A stretch of DNA of 64,000 nt from the NCBI GenBank assembly GCA_002840095.1, contig PGZL01000002.1:31872-95871 (forward strand), given 5' to 3'. This DNA comes from Gammaproteobacteria bacterium HGW-Gammaproteobacteria-1. Its GTDB lineage: Bacteria > Pseudomonadota > Gammaproteobacteria > Thiohalomonadales > Thiohalomonadaceae. Position 1 is the first letter of the stretch. Every line of letters begins with the position of its first letter. The notes beneath the pieces are model-generated. The model made no database searches and was not told the DNA's origin. It saw only the letters and a list, made by a program, of their open reading frames with translations. Made by a program: the position numbers and the translations under genes. Below are positions 50,163 through 58,337 of this stretch, one piece after another.

Positions 50163-50960
50163 GTGAACGATACTCCGGACGTGCTGAAAAAAATCCTCCG
50201 CCGCAAGGTCGAGGAGATCGCCGCGCGCCGCGCACAGACCAGTCTTGAGGTCTTGCGCGACCGCATTGCCGCGGCACCCGCCCTGCGCCCCTTCGTCGGC
50301 GCCATCCGCGCCAAGCTGGCCGCCGGCCTGCCCGCGGTCATTGCAGAGGTGAAGAAGGCCTCGCCCAGCAAGGGCATACTGCGGCCCGATTTCCGCCCGG
50401 CCGAGATCGCCGCCTCCTACGAGCACGGCGGCGCAGCCTGTCTGTCGGTACTCACCGACATCGATTTCTTTCAGGGCAGCGACGAATACCTGCAGCAGGC
50501 GCGCGCCGCCTGCACCCTGCCGGTGATCCGCAAGGACTTCATCATCGATCCCTACCAGGTGGTGGAGGCCCGCGCCCTGGGCGCCGACTGCATCCTGCTC
50601 ATCGTTGCCGCATTGGAGGACGGCCAGATGGCCGAACTGAGTGCGCTGGCGGCGGAGCTGGGGCTGGATGTGCTGGTGGAGGTGCACGACGGGGTGGAGC
50701 TGGAGCGCGCGCTGCGCCTGCCGCTGCCCATGGTGGGCATCAACAACCGCAACCTGCGCACCTTCGAGGTCACCCTCAACACCACCCTCGACCTGCTGGC
50801 GCAGGTTCCGGCCGATCGCATCGTGGTCACCGAGAGCGGCATACTCGACCGCGACGACGTGGCGCTGATGCGCCGTCACGGGGTGAACAGCTTTCTGGTG
50901 GGCGAGGCGTTTATGCGGGCGGCGGAGCCGGGGGAGAAGCTGGCGGAGCTGTTTTTTTAA
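50163..50960 (+). CDS. trpC: Indole-3-glycerol phosphate synthase
   Basis: Closes the indole ring in tryptophan synthesis. The 265-residue TIM barrel shows [16 protein letters not shown] (catalytic Lys/Glu), [40 protein letters not shown] and VTESGI. It is monofunctional, with no fused TrpF. GTG start, coupled to trpD by a 1-bp gap. Confidence 0.96.
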   Translation: MNDTPDVLKKILRRKVEEIAARRAQTSLEVLRDRIAAAPALRPFVGAIRAKLAAGLPAVIAEVKKASPSKGILRPDFRPAEIAASYEHGGAACLSVLTDIDFFQGSDEYLQQARAACTLPVIRKDFIIDPYQVVEARALGADCILLIVAALEDGQMAELSALAAELGLDVLVEVHDGVELERALRLPLPMVGINNRNLRTFEVTLNTTLDLLAQVPADRIVVTESGILDRDDVALMRRHGVNSFLVGEAFMRAAEPGEKLAELFF

Positions 50961-50968
50961 GCAGATTC

Positions 50969-51037
50969 AAGATACAAGAGGAAAGATGCAAGCAGGAGGC
51001 GCAGTGGTTTTAAGTTGTATCTTTCCTCTTGTATCTT
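50969..51037. repeat. Intergenic word palindrome (aagatacaagaggaaagatg / ctttcctcttgtatctt)
   Basis: A near-perfect 23-bp stem between the converging trpC and crp stops (50969-50991 with 51015-51037), with a 23-bp loop. Flanks 'gcagat' and 'tctgcc' match the acaagtt family boundary. Confidence 0.88.
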
Positions 51038-51046
51038 TTCTCTGCC

Positions 51047-51682
51047 TTAACGTGCACCAAACACCACGATGGTCTTGCCCTTCACCGAGATCAGGCCCTG
51101 TTCTTCCAGGGTCTTGAGCACGCGGCCGGCCATTTCGCGGGAGCAGCCGACGATGCGGCCCAGCTCCTGACGGGTGATGCGGATCTGCATGCCGTCGGGA
51201 TGGGTCATGGCATCCGGTTCCTTGGTCAGGTCGAGCAGGGTGCGGGCGATGCGGCCGGTGACGTCGAGGAAGGCGAGATCGCCCACCTTGCGGCTGGTGG
51301 TGCGCAGGCGCGCCGCCATCTGGCTGGCCAGGGCGAAGAGGATTTCCGGATCGTCGTGGGCGACCTGGCGGAAGCGGGCGTAGCTGATCTCGGCCAGCTC
51401 GCATTCGGTGCGCGAGCGCACCCAGGCGCTGCGGCCGGCGGCCTCGTCGAACAGGCCCATCTCGCCGAAGAAATCGCCGGGGTTGAGATAGGCGAGCACG
51501 ATCTCGCGGCCGTTGTCGTCCTCGATCAGCACCGACATCCCGCCCTTGGTGACGTAATAGAGCACGTCCGGCTTGTCGCCGGCGCGGATAATGGTGCTCT
51601 TGGCGGAATATTTGCGGCGATGGCAATGGACCAGGAAGCGATCGATCGCCGGGTTGCCGGTGGTCAGCGCCTTGGTCGTCAT
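51047..51682 (-). CDS. crp: cAMP receptor protein (Crp/Vfr)
   Basis: A global transcription regulator. 211 residues, collinear with E. coli Crp from the first helix ([20 protein letters not shown]) to the C-terminus. cAMP contacts are kept: FFGEMGLF (Glu), RSAWVRSRT (Arg-Ser), and the Thr-Ser of RTTSRKVG. The recognition helix [17 protein letters not shown] is close to that of E. coli (RE..GR), so the same TGTGA-type sites are likely. There are no N-terminal cysteines, which excludes FNR itself; the protein reading the two FNR boxes must be encoded elsewhere. Confidence 0.95.
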   Translation of the reverse strand: MTTKALTTGNPAIDRFLVHCHRRKYSAKSTIIRAGDKPDVLYYVTKGGMSVLIEDDNGREIVLAYLNPGDFFGEMGLFDEAAGRSAWVRSRTECELAEISYARFRQVAHDDPEILFALASQMAARLRTTSRKVGDLAFLDVTGRIARTLLDLTKEPDAMTHPDGMQIRITRQELGRIVGCSREMAGRVLKTLEEQGLISVKGKTIVVFGAR

Positions 51683-51716
51683 GTTTACCCCTTTTCCCTA
51701 GGAATGATCCGGGCTA

Positions 51717-51745
51717 CATATACCAGTCTGTACCCGCCCAGGCAA
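51717..51745 (-). promoter_or_regulatory. Candidate sigma-70 promoter of crp
   Basis: On the minus strand TTGCCT (51740-51745) and TATATG (51717-51722) are 17 bp apart, giving 4 and 4 matches to the -35 and -10 consensus. The -10 lies 35 bp before the crp ATG. Confidence 0.55.
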
Positions 51746-51791
51746 GCGGTTACAATGGCGGCCGGCGAAGTCAAACGGTGAGGAAAATGCA

Positions 51792-52208
51792 ATGAAGGCG
51801 CGGATCAAGTGGGTGGAACAGGCCACCTTTGTCGGCGAGTCGGCCAGCGGCCACGCAGTGGTGATGGACGGTCCGCCGGATCACGGCGGGCGCAATCTCG
51901 GCCCGCGGCCGATGGAGATGCTGCTGCTCGGCATGGGCGGCTGCACGTCCTTCGACGTGGTGAGCATCCTGAAAAAGGCGCGCCAGCCCATCAGCGATTG
52001 CGTGGCGGAAATCTCCGCCGAGCGTGCCGAAACCGATCCCAAGGTGTTCACCAAAATCCATGTCCACTTCATCGTCACCGGCCAGGGACTGAAGGAGGCG
52101 CAGGTGAAGCGGGCGGTGGAGCTGTCGGCGGAAAAATACTGCTCCGCTTCGATCATGCTGGGCAAGGCGGCGCAGATCACCCACGACTACGAAATCGTAG
52201 AGGCCTAG
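51792..52208 (+). CDS. yhfA: OsmC family protein (YhfA-like)
   Basis: A 138-residue OsmC-fold protein. The two redox-active cysteines are present in LLLGMGGCTSFDVVSIL and AEKYCSASIM, as in thiol-dependent peroxidases of this fold. KWVEQATFVGESASGHAVVMDG begins the beta-rich half. Divergent neighbour of crp, the same pairing as in E. coli, which supports orthology with YhfA. Confidence 0.9.
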   Translation: MKARIKWVEQATFVGESASGHAVVMDGPPDHGGRNLGPRPMEMLLLGMGGCTSFDVVSILKKARQPISDCVAEISAERAETDPKVFTKIHVHFIVTGQGLKEAQVKRAVELSAEKYCSASIMLGKAAQITHDYEIVEA

Positions 52209-52345
52209 ACGGCGGTTCCAAAATCGGGGCCACCCGTAGGTCGCCCCGCGGGCGCCTCGGCGGGCGCGGCCCGCCCTATGGATTGCCTTACTCGCAGTGC
52301 ATAGCTGTCCGGCACGCCTGTTTGGTCACCGCCACCGCCACCGGC

Positions 52346-54331
52346 TCAGCGCAGCAACCCGGGCAGCCAGCTCCTGTCCCGGGCGTGCTGTTCGATGACC
52401 GCGGCCAGTTCTTCGTGCCCGGCACGGCGTGCCACCGTGGCGGCATTTTCCTGGTTGGCGTTGCTGAGGCGGAAATCTATGCCGGCGGCCAGCAGCATTT
52501 CCACCGTCGCGCGATCATTGCCCCGGGCCGCCAGCATCAGCGCGCTGTCGCCGGCACGGTTGCGGTGGTTCAGTTCCGCCCCCTGGTCGAGCAGCAGGCG
52601 CACCAGCTGGTCGTGGCCGTTGGCCGCGGCCAGCAGCATGGCGGTGTTGTTGTCGCTGTCCTTGCCGTTGATTGCCGCGCCATGATGCAGCAGGAGCCGC
52701 ACCAGATCGGACCGGTCGTGGATGGCGGCGCGCATCAGCGGCGTCTGTCCCCGTTTATCGGTACCATCCACTGCCGCGCCATGGACCAACAGCGCCTTGG
52801 CGATGGCCTCATGGCCGCGATCGGCCGCCAGCCACAGCGGCGTCACGCCGTTGCCGTCGCGCGCTTCCGCCGGCGCCAGGTGTTGCAGCAGCAGCTGTAC
52901 CCCGGCGCCGTCGCCCGCCGCTACGGCACGGTGCAGCGCAGTCTGGCCGACGCGATCGGCGGCGCCCACTTCGGCGCCCTTTTTTAGCAGCGCCGCCATC
53001 AGCACCTGGTTTTTTACCGTCGCCGCCACCAGCAGCGGCGTGTCGCCATCCTTGCGCCGTGCGTTGACCGCGGCGCCCTTGTCGAGCAGGGTGCCGACAA
53101 TGCCGGCCTTGCCTGCGGTGGCGGCAAGATGCAGGGGCGTCGTGCCGTCTTCCAATACGGTATCGGGGCGCGCCCCCCGGGCCAGCAGCCATGCCGCAAC
53201 TTCTTCGTGTCCCTGGCTCAGGGCGCGGGTGAGCGGCGTGTGGCGCGTGGCGTCCTGTTCGTTGACGTCGGCGCCGCGCTCCACCAGTGCCGCCACGGCC
53301 TCTTTCTGTCCGCGCCAGGCGGCAGTCATCAACGGTGACCAGCCGCGGTAGGGGCCGGTCTCCGCCGTGGCTTCGGGCGACGGCAGTGTCGCTGCCAGAG
53401 TGCCGGTCTTGCGCTCCTGAGCCGGTTTGGCTCCGGCCTGCAACAGCATTTGAGCCAGCGGCTTGTCGTTGCGAGCCTGGGCGTAACGCAGCGCATCCCA
53501 GCCTTTTTCATTGCGCGCCTGTACGTCCGCCTTGCGTGCCAGCAGCGCCTGCACGATGGCGTCATGCCCTCCCTGCACGGCAACCAGCAAGGGTGTGTTG
53601 CCGTTGGCGTCGCGCACGTTGATATCGGCGCGGCCGTCGAGCAATGCCTGGACCGCGCGCAGGTGGCCGCCGCGGGTCGCCAGCAGCAGCGGCGTCTCCT
53701 GGTATTCGTCGCGCAGCGTGGTTTTGGCGCCGGCTGCGAGCAGGGCGCGCACCACTTCATGGTGACCCGCCGCCGCGGCAAGGTGCAGCGGTGTGGCGCC
53801 GTAGTTGTCGGCTGCTTCCGGCTTGGTGCTGCGCAGCAGTGCGCGCACCTCGGCCAGATCGCCCGCGGCGGCTGCCTGGCGCAGGCGTTTTTCCGGGGGA
53901 ATATCCGAGTCGCTGTCCGCCGGTTCCGGCGTTGCGCTCTGTGCCAGCCGCTCCTTCGCGGCGGCATGGCCCTGGGCCGCCGCGCGGCGATACCAGTCCA
54001 TGGCCAGTTTGTCGTTGCGCTCCGTGCCCCAGCCGCGCTCATGACACTGGGCCAGGCTGTACTGCGCCGGTGCATAGCCCTGGGCCGCCGCCTTGCCGAA
54101 CCAGCGGAAGGCTTGCCCGTTGTCGCGCTGGACGCCGCGCCCGCTGCGGTAGAGACCGGCCAGCTCGTACTGGGCCTGGGCACTGCCGCGCTCGGCCAGG
54201 GGTTTGACCAGGGTTACGGCGCGCGCGTAGTCGCGGGCGCGGATGGCCGCGTGGTAGTTGTCGAGTTCCGCTGCGTATGCGGTGGTTGCGGCAAGCCATA
54301 ACAGCAGCGCAACGGCGCTAAGCCGTGCCAT
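52346..54331 (-). CDS. Exported Sel1- and ankyrin-repeat protein
   Basis: 661 residues. A signal peptide (about 1-20, MARLSAVALLLWLAATTAYA) is followed by about three Sel1-type repeats (AQAQYELAGLYRSGRGV, APAQYSLAQCHERGWGT). About 12-13 ankyrin repeats follow (GATPLHLAAAAGHHEVVRAL, GNTPLLVAVQGGHDAIVQAL and others) to near the end. It is likely a periplasmic protein-binding scaffold. The start overlaps the 3' end of the upstream oxidoreductase gene by 14 bp, so the two are coupled. Partner unknown. Confidence 0.87.
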   Translation of the reverse strand: MARLSAVALLLWLAATTAYAAELDNYHAAIRARDYARAVTLVKPLAERGSAQAQYELAGLYRSGRGVQRDNGQAFRWFGKAAAQGYAPAQYSLAQCHERGWGTERNDKLAMDWYRRAAAQGHAAAKERLAQSATPEPADSDSDIPPEKRLRQAAAAGDLAEVRALLRSTKPEAADNYGATPLHLAAAAGHHEVVRALLAAGAKTTLRDEYQETPLLLATRGGHLRAVQALLDGRADINVRDANGNTPLLVAVQGGHDAIVQALLARKADVQARNEKGWDALRYAQARNDKPLAQMLLQAGAKPAQERKTGTLAATLPSPEATAETGPYRGWSPLMTAAWRGQKEAVAALVERGADVNEQDATRHTPLTRALSQGHEEVAAWLLARGARPDTVLEDGTTPLHLAATAGKAGIVGTLLDKGAAVNARRKDGDTPLLVAATVKNQVLMAALLKKGAEVGAADRVGQTALHRAVAAGDGAGVQLLLQHLAPAEARDGNGVTPLWLAADRGHEAIAKALLVHGAAVDGTDKRGQTPLMRAAIHDRSDLVRLLLHHGAAINGKDSDNNTAMLLAAANGHDQLVRLLLDQGAELNHRNRAGDSALMLAARGNDRATVEMLLAAGIDFRLSNANQENAATVARRAGHEELAAVIEQHARDRSWLPGLLR

Positions 54332-55622
54332 ATTTGGTTTCCACTTCGATGCCGATTTGTTTGAGAAAGGGTGTCGGCAGTATACCGCCGGCACTGACGA
54401 TGATGGCATCGTTGGGCAGGCTGTGCAGGGTGCCCTCCTGCTCGATGTCCACGGTCTTGCTGTGGATATGCTTGACGCCGGAATTGAACATGACCTTCAG
54501 GCGGCCGGCGGCGACGGCCGCGTCCACCTTCTGCCGGTTCTTTTCCTTGGCGCGGTTGAACGAGCCGCTGCGATAGGACAGGGTCACGGTGGTGCCCGGC
54601 TGCTCGGCAATGCTGGTGGCCGCCTCCAGCGCGCTGTCGCCGCCGCCCACCACCAGTACATGCTGGCCGCGATACTGTTCGGCGTCGATGAGGCGGTACA
54701 CCACCTTGGCTTGTTCTTCGCCCGGTACGTCCAGGGTGCGCGGCGTGCCGCGCCGGCCGATGGTGAGCAGCACGGCCCGGGTGCGATAGCTGGTCTTGTT
54801 GGTGCGTACGGTGAAGCCGTGTTCCTCGCGCACGATATCCTCGACGCGTTCCTGATAGTTGATCTTCACCCCCTTCTCCCGCTCCACCTTCTGCCAGAAC
54901 CCAAGCAGGGCCTCCTTGCTGGTTTCGGTGAACTTGACCTTGCCGACCAGCGGCAGATTTACCGGCGCCGTCATGACCACCTTGCCGCGCGGGAAATGCG
55001 CCACCGTACCGCCGAGGGAATCCTGCTCGATGGTGGTGTAGCGCAGTTTGTGCTGCATGGCGCCGAGGGAGGCGGCGAAACCGGCCGGGCCGGCGCCGAC
55101 GATGATCACGTCCAGCCTGTCGCCGCGGCCGATACCGTCCAGCTTGCGAATGGACTCCAGTGCCTGCGTGCCCTGGGTGATGGCATTGCGGATCAAACCC
55201 ATGCCTCCCAGTTCGCCGGCGATGAACATGCCGGGAACGTTGGTCTGGAAATCGGGGTTGACGCTGGGGATGTCGATGCCGCGCTTTTCGGTGCCGAACA
55301 CCAGGGTGATGGCCTGTACCGGGCAGGCGCGCTCACAGGCGCCGTGGCCGATGCAGTGGCTGGGATTGATCAGGTGCGAACGCTTGTTGATCAATCCCAG
55401 TACGTTGTGTTCCGGGCAGGCGGCAACGCAGGAACCGCAGCCGATGCACTTGACCGGGTTGATTACCGGGTGCAGCGACGCCGGTTCGGTGAGACCGCTC
55501 TTGATCGCCTCGTCACGGGTGGTGATGCTCACCCGTTCGTGGTTTTGGTACCGGTAGATGTACCAGCCCAGTATCGCCAGTAGCGGCGATGCGTAGAACG
55601 ACCAGAGTAACGTGTCGTCCAT
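54318..55622 (-). CDS. Membrane-anchored FAD/NAD(P)-binding oxidoreductase with two ferredoxin-type clusters
   Basis: 434 residues. An N-terminal membrane helix (about 5-25) is followed by a 2[4Fe-4S]-like segment: CIGCGSCVAACPEH (complete) and CIGHGACERACP, where the second cysteine is His. A thioredoxin-reductase-like module (about 165-434) follows, with VIIVGAGPAGFAASL (FAD) and VLVVGGGDSALEAATS (NAD(P)H). It lacks the CxxC disulfide of thioredoxin reductases. It probably exchanges electrons between a pyridine nucleotide and a membrane or ferredoxin partner. It is divergent (176 bp) from the cytochrome operon, suggesting a linked function. Confidence 0.85.
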   Translation of the reverse strand: MDDTLLWSFYASPLLAILGWYIYRYQNHERVSITTRDEAIKSGLTEPASLHPVINPVKCIGCGSCVAACPEHNVLGLINKRSHLINPSHCIGHGACERACPVQAITLVFGTEKRGIDIPSVNPDFQTNVPGMFIAGELGGMGLIRNAITQGTQALESIRKLDGIGRGDRLDVIIVGAGPAGFAASLGAMQHKLRYTTIEQDSLGGTVAHFPRGKVVMTAPVNLPLVGKVKFTETSKEALLGFWQKVEREKGVKINYQERVEDIVREEHGFTVRTNKTSYRTRAVLLTIGRRGTPRTLDVPGEEQAKVVYRLIDAEQYRGQHVLVVGGGDSALEAATSIAEQPGTTVTLSYRSGSFNRAKEKNRQKVDAAVAAGRLKVMFNSGVKHIHSKTVDIEQEGTLHSLPNDAIIVSAGGILPTPFLKQIGIEVETKYGTA

Positions 55623-55798
55623 GTGGCTCCTCCTTACAGACTGCTAAGTAACATGCCTATATCGTTTTGAATACTGGGGTGTTTTACGTAGTCTAAGCCG
55701 TCTCTGCCGGAGTGTATTGTGACTGCCTTCAATGTAACAATGCCCGGGACGATAGATCATAGACGTATGGTTAGAGCAGAACACGGGAGGTCAAGTTC

Positions 55799-56728
55799 AT
55801 GAACGCCGTAGCCGGGCAGATCGCGAGCGGTGAACATAAATCCTTCACCTCGGCATCATCCGCACGCACCACCGATGCGACTCAGGCTCCATTGCGGAGC
55901 GGGATGGGGGCGGCGCTGTTCGCCGTGGCCACGATGGTGATGATGTACCTGGGCTGGCAGTGGCGCGACGCCGGCTATATTACCGCCGAACGCGGCCTCG
56001 GGTACACCCTCGGTATCGTCGGCGGCGTCCTGATGACGCTGCTGCTGCTCTATCCCCTGCGCAAGAAGCAGGTGAAGCTGTTCCGCTGGGGGCCGATTCG
56101 CTACTGGTTCCGCCTGCACATGCTGTTCGGGGTGCTGGGGCCGCTGACCATACTGTTCCATTCCAACTTCAAGCTGGGCGCCATCAACAGCAACGTGGCG
56201 CTGATCAGCATGCTGCTGGTGGCCGGTTCCGGCCTCATCGGCCGCTATATCTATACGCGCATCCATTACGGCCTGTACGGTGCCCACGTCACCCTGAGCG
56301 GCCTGCAGGAGCGCATCGCCGCCGCCAAGGGCGGTTTTGCCAACCTGTTCCGTTCGGTGCCGGAAGCGGCCGAAACCCTGGCCCGGCTCGAGTCATGGTT
56401 GCTGCGCGAACGCAGCGGTTTGGTGCGTTCGCTGACCTTCCCCTGGGTGGTCCTGCGTTGCTGGTATGCCCGCAGGCGCATCATCCGCCTGATGCACCGC
56501 AAGCTGGTACGTCACGGCAGCAAGTCCGACTGGTCACAGGAAAAGACGCAGCGCGCCCAGCGTGTGGCTGCGCGCTTTGTCGCCGGCTATATTGACAACC
56601 TGCGCCGGGTGGCCGAGATCGGCACCTATGAGCGGATGTTCGCCTGGTGGCACATCCTGCACCTTCCCCTGTTCCTGATGATGTTGCTCGCCGGTATCGT
56701 GCATGTCATCGCCGTACACATGTATTGA
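55799..56728 (+). CDS. Cytochrome b-like inner-membrane protein
   Basis: 309 residues. About five membrane helices (around residues 36-56, 65-90, 105-125, 130-150 and 285-308). Histidines lie at helix ends in RYWFRLHMLFGVLGPLTILFH and again in WWHILHLPLFLMM and IVHVIAVHMY, arranged as possible bis-His haem b ligands. A basic, soluble region (about 155-275) lies between. It could pass electrons between the quinone pool and the periplasmic multihaem cytochrome encoded next (11 bp). No close named family recognised. Confidence 0.72.
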   Translation: MNAVAGQIASGEHKSFTSASSARTTDATQAPLRSGMGAALFAVATMVMMYLGWQWRDAGYITAERGLGYTLGIVGGVLMTLLLLYPLRKKQVKLFRWGPIRYWFRLHMLFGVLGPLTILFHSNFKLGAINSNVALISMLLVAGSGLIGRYIYTRIHYGLYGAHVTLSGLQERIAAAKGGFANLFRSVPEAAETLARLESWLLRERSGLVRSLTFPWVVLRCWYARRRIIRLMHRKLVRHGSKSDWSQEKTQRAQRVAARFVAGYIDNLRRVAEIGTYERMFAWWHILHLPLFLMMLLAGIVHVIAVHMY

Positions 56729-56739
56729 TCGGATTTCGG

Positions 56740-58335
56740 ATGGTGCGTTGGTTGTGTTTGTTTGCCATGCTGGCCGGTAGCGGGTTGTCGTCCGTGCACG
56801 CCGCTTCCATAGAAAAGCTGCTCATGCCGGGCCCGGTGATTGAGGGCCATGCCAAGTACGAGGAGAAGTGCGACTCCTGCCACGAGTCCTTCAGCAAGAA
56901 GGAACAGCGCCGCCTGTGTCTGGATTGCCACAAGGAGACGGCGGAAGACGTGAAGCAGCGCAAGGGGCTGCACGGACGTCGCGCCGCCGATCCCAAGCTG
57001 GAGTGCAAGACCTGTCACAGCGAGCACAAGGGCCGTGGCGCGGATATCGTGCTGCTGGTGCCGGAGTCGTTCGATCACACCGCCACCGACTTCAAGCTGG
57101 AGGGGCGCCACAGCAGCACGCGCTGCGCCGCATGCCACCAGGCGGACAAGAAGTATCGCGAGGCGCCGGGAACCTGCATCGACTGCCATCGCAAGCAGGA
57201 TGCCCACGACGGCAGCCTGGGTGAAAAGTGCGGCGACTGCCACAAGACCGGCGGCTGGAAAAAAGACGCACACTACGATCACGACAAGACCAAGTTTCCC
57301 CTGCACAACAAGCACAAGGAAGTGGCCTGCGCCGTCTGCCATCCCGACGGCCGTTACAAGGATACGCCCAAGGCGTGCATAGCCTGCCACCGCATCAACG
57401 ATGTGCACGGCGGCCGGCTGGGGACCGAGTGCGAGAAGTGCCACAGCGACAAGGAGTGGAAGGAAAACAAGTTCGACCATGACCGCAAGACCAAATTTCC
57501 CCTGCGCCTGCGTCACCGCGACCTGCCTTGCCGCGACTGCCACAAGTCGGTGGACGGCAAGGACAAGCCGCCGCGCGACTGCAACGGCTGCCACGCGGCC
57601 GACGACGTGCACAAGGGGCGCAACGGCGAGGCGTGCGGCGACTGCCACAAGGAAAAAAGCTGGAAGGAAGCCAAGTTCGACCACCTGCGGGAAAGTGGTT
57701 ATGCCTTGCGCGGAGGTCATGAAAAGGTGTCCTGCCGCGCCTGTCACAGCGGTCCGGTACACGAGGTCGCTCTGGAGCGCGCCTGCAAGACCTGCCATGA
57801 AAAGGACGATACGCACAAGGGGCAGCTCGGTACGACCTGCGAGCGTTGCCACAATGAGCAGGGCTGGGGCAAGAACGTTGCCTTCGACCACGACATCACC
57901 CGCTTTCCGCTCATCGGACTGCATGCCACCGCGCCGTGTGAGGCCTGCCACGTCACGGCGGGCTACCGCGATACCAAGCGCGAATGCAACGACTGCCACG
58001 CCAAGGACGATTCGCACAAGGGGGCCCTGGGCGAGACCTGCGGCCAATGTCATACGCCGAACAGCTGGAAGCTGTGGCGCTTCAATCATGACAAGGACAC
58101 CAAGTTCGCACTGGACGGCGCCCACAAGAACCTGGCCTGCAATGCCTGCCACCGTGAGGGCACCGAGGCCAAGCTCAACCAGGCCTGCGGTTCCTGCCAT
58201 ATCGATGATGACGTGCATCGCGGCAGTTTCGGCCGGGCCTGCAACCGTTGCCACGTAACCACCAAGTTTGACGATTTGCGTCTGCTTGACCCCGCGCTGC
58301 GGCCGGACAAGAAGACGGAGAAAAAGGGGAAGTGA
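56740..58335 (+). CDS. Periplasmic 21-haem c-type cytochrome
   Basis: 531 residues with a signal peptide (about 1-21, ending SVHA). I count 21 CxxCH haem-attachment motifs spread evenly, many in pairs about 25 residues apart and often preceded by FDHD or FPL-H segments whose His may be distal ligands (KFDHDRKTKFPLRLRHRDLPC). The charged, lysine-rich sequence differs from the Ser/Thr/Gly-rich 35-haem protein that follows. Probably the periplasmic electron relay. The start is the ATG at 56740; a longer in-frame opening overlaps the upstream gene and lacks a signal peptide. Confidence 0.9.
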   Translation: MVRWLCLFAMLAGSGLSSVHAASIEKLLMPGPVIEGHAKYEEKCDSCHESFSKKEQRRLCLDCHKETAEDVKQRKGLHGRRAADPKLECKTCHSEHKGRGADIVLLVPESFDHTATDFKLEGRHSSTRCAACHQADKKYREAPGTCIDCHRKQDAHDGSLGEKCGDCHKTGGWKKDAHYDHDKTKFPLHNKHKEVACAVCHPDGRYKDTPKACIACHRINDVHGGRLGTECEKCHSDKEWKENKFDHDRKTKFPLRLRHRDLPCRDCHKSVDGKDKPPRDCNGCHAADDVHKGRNGEACGDCHKEKSWKEAKFDHLRESGYALRGGHEKVSCRACHSGPVHEVALERACKTCHEKDDTHKGQLGTTCERCHNEQGWGKNVAFDHDITRFPLIGLHATAPCEACHVTAGYRDTKRECNDCHAKDDSHKGALGETCGQCHTPNSWKLWRFNHDKDTKFALDGAHKNLACNACHREGTEAKLNQACGSCHIDDDVHRGSFGRACNRCHVTTKFDDLRLLDPALRPDKKTEKKGK

Positions 58336-58337
58336 TC

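Noticed and set aside
51047-51682. Crp-family gene as the FNR protein that reads the two FNR boxes
   Set aside because: It lacks the N-terminal Cys cluster and keeps the cAMP contacts and recognition helix of Crp.
52209-52345. Possible short gene or RNA between yhfA and the ankyrin gene
   Set aside because: Only GC-rich sequence with weak local inverted repeats; no frame with a start site and no terminator.
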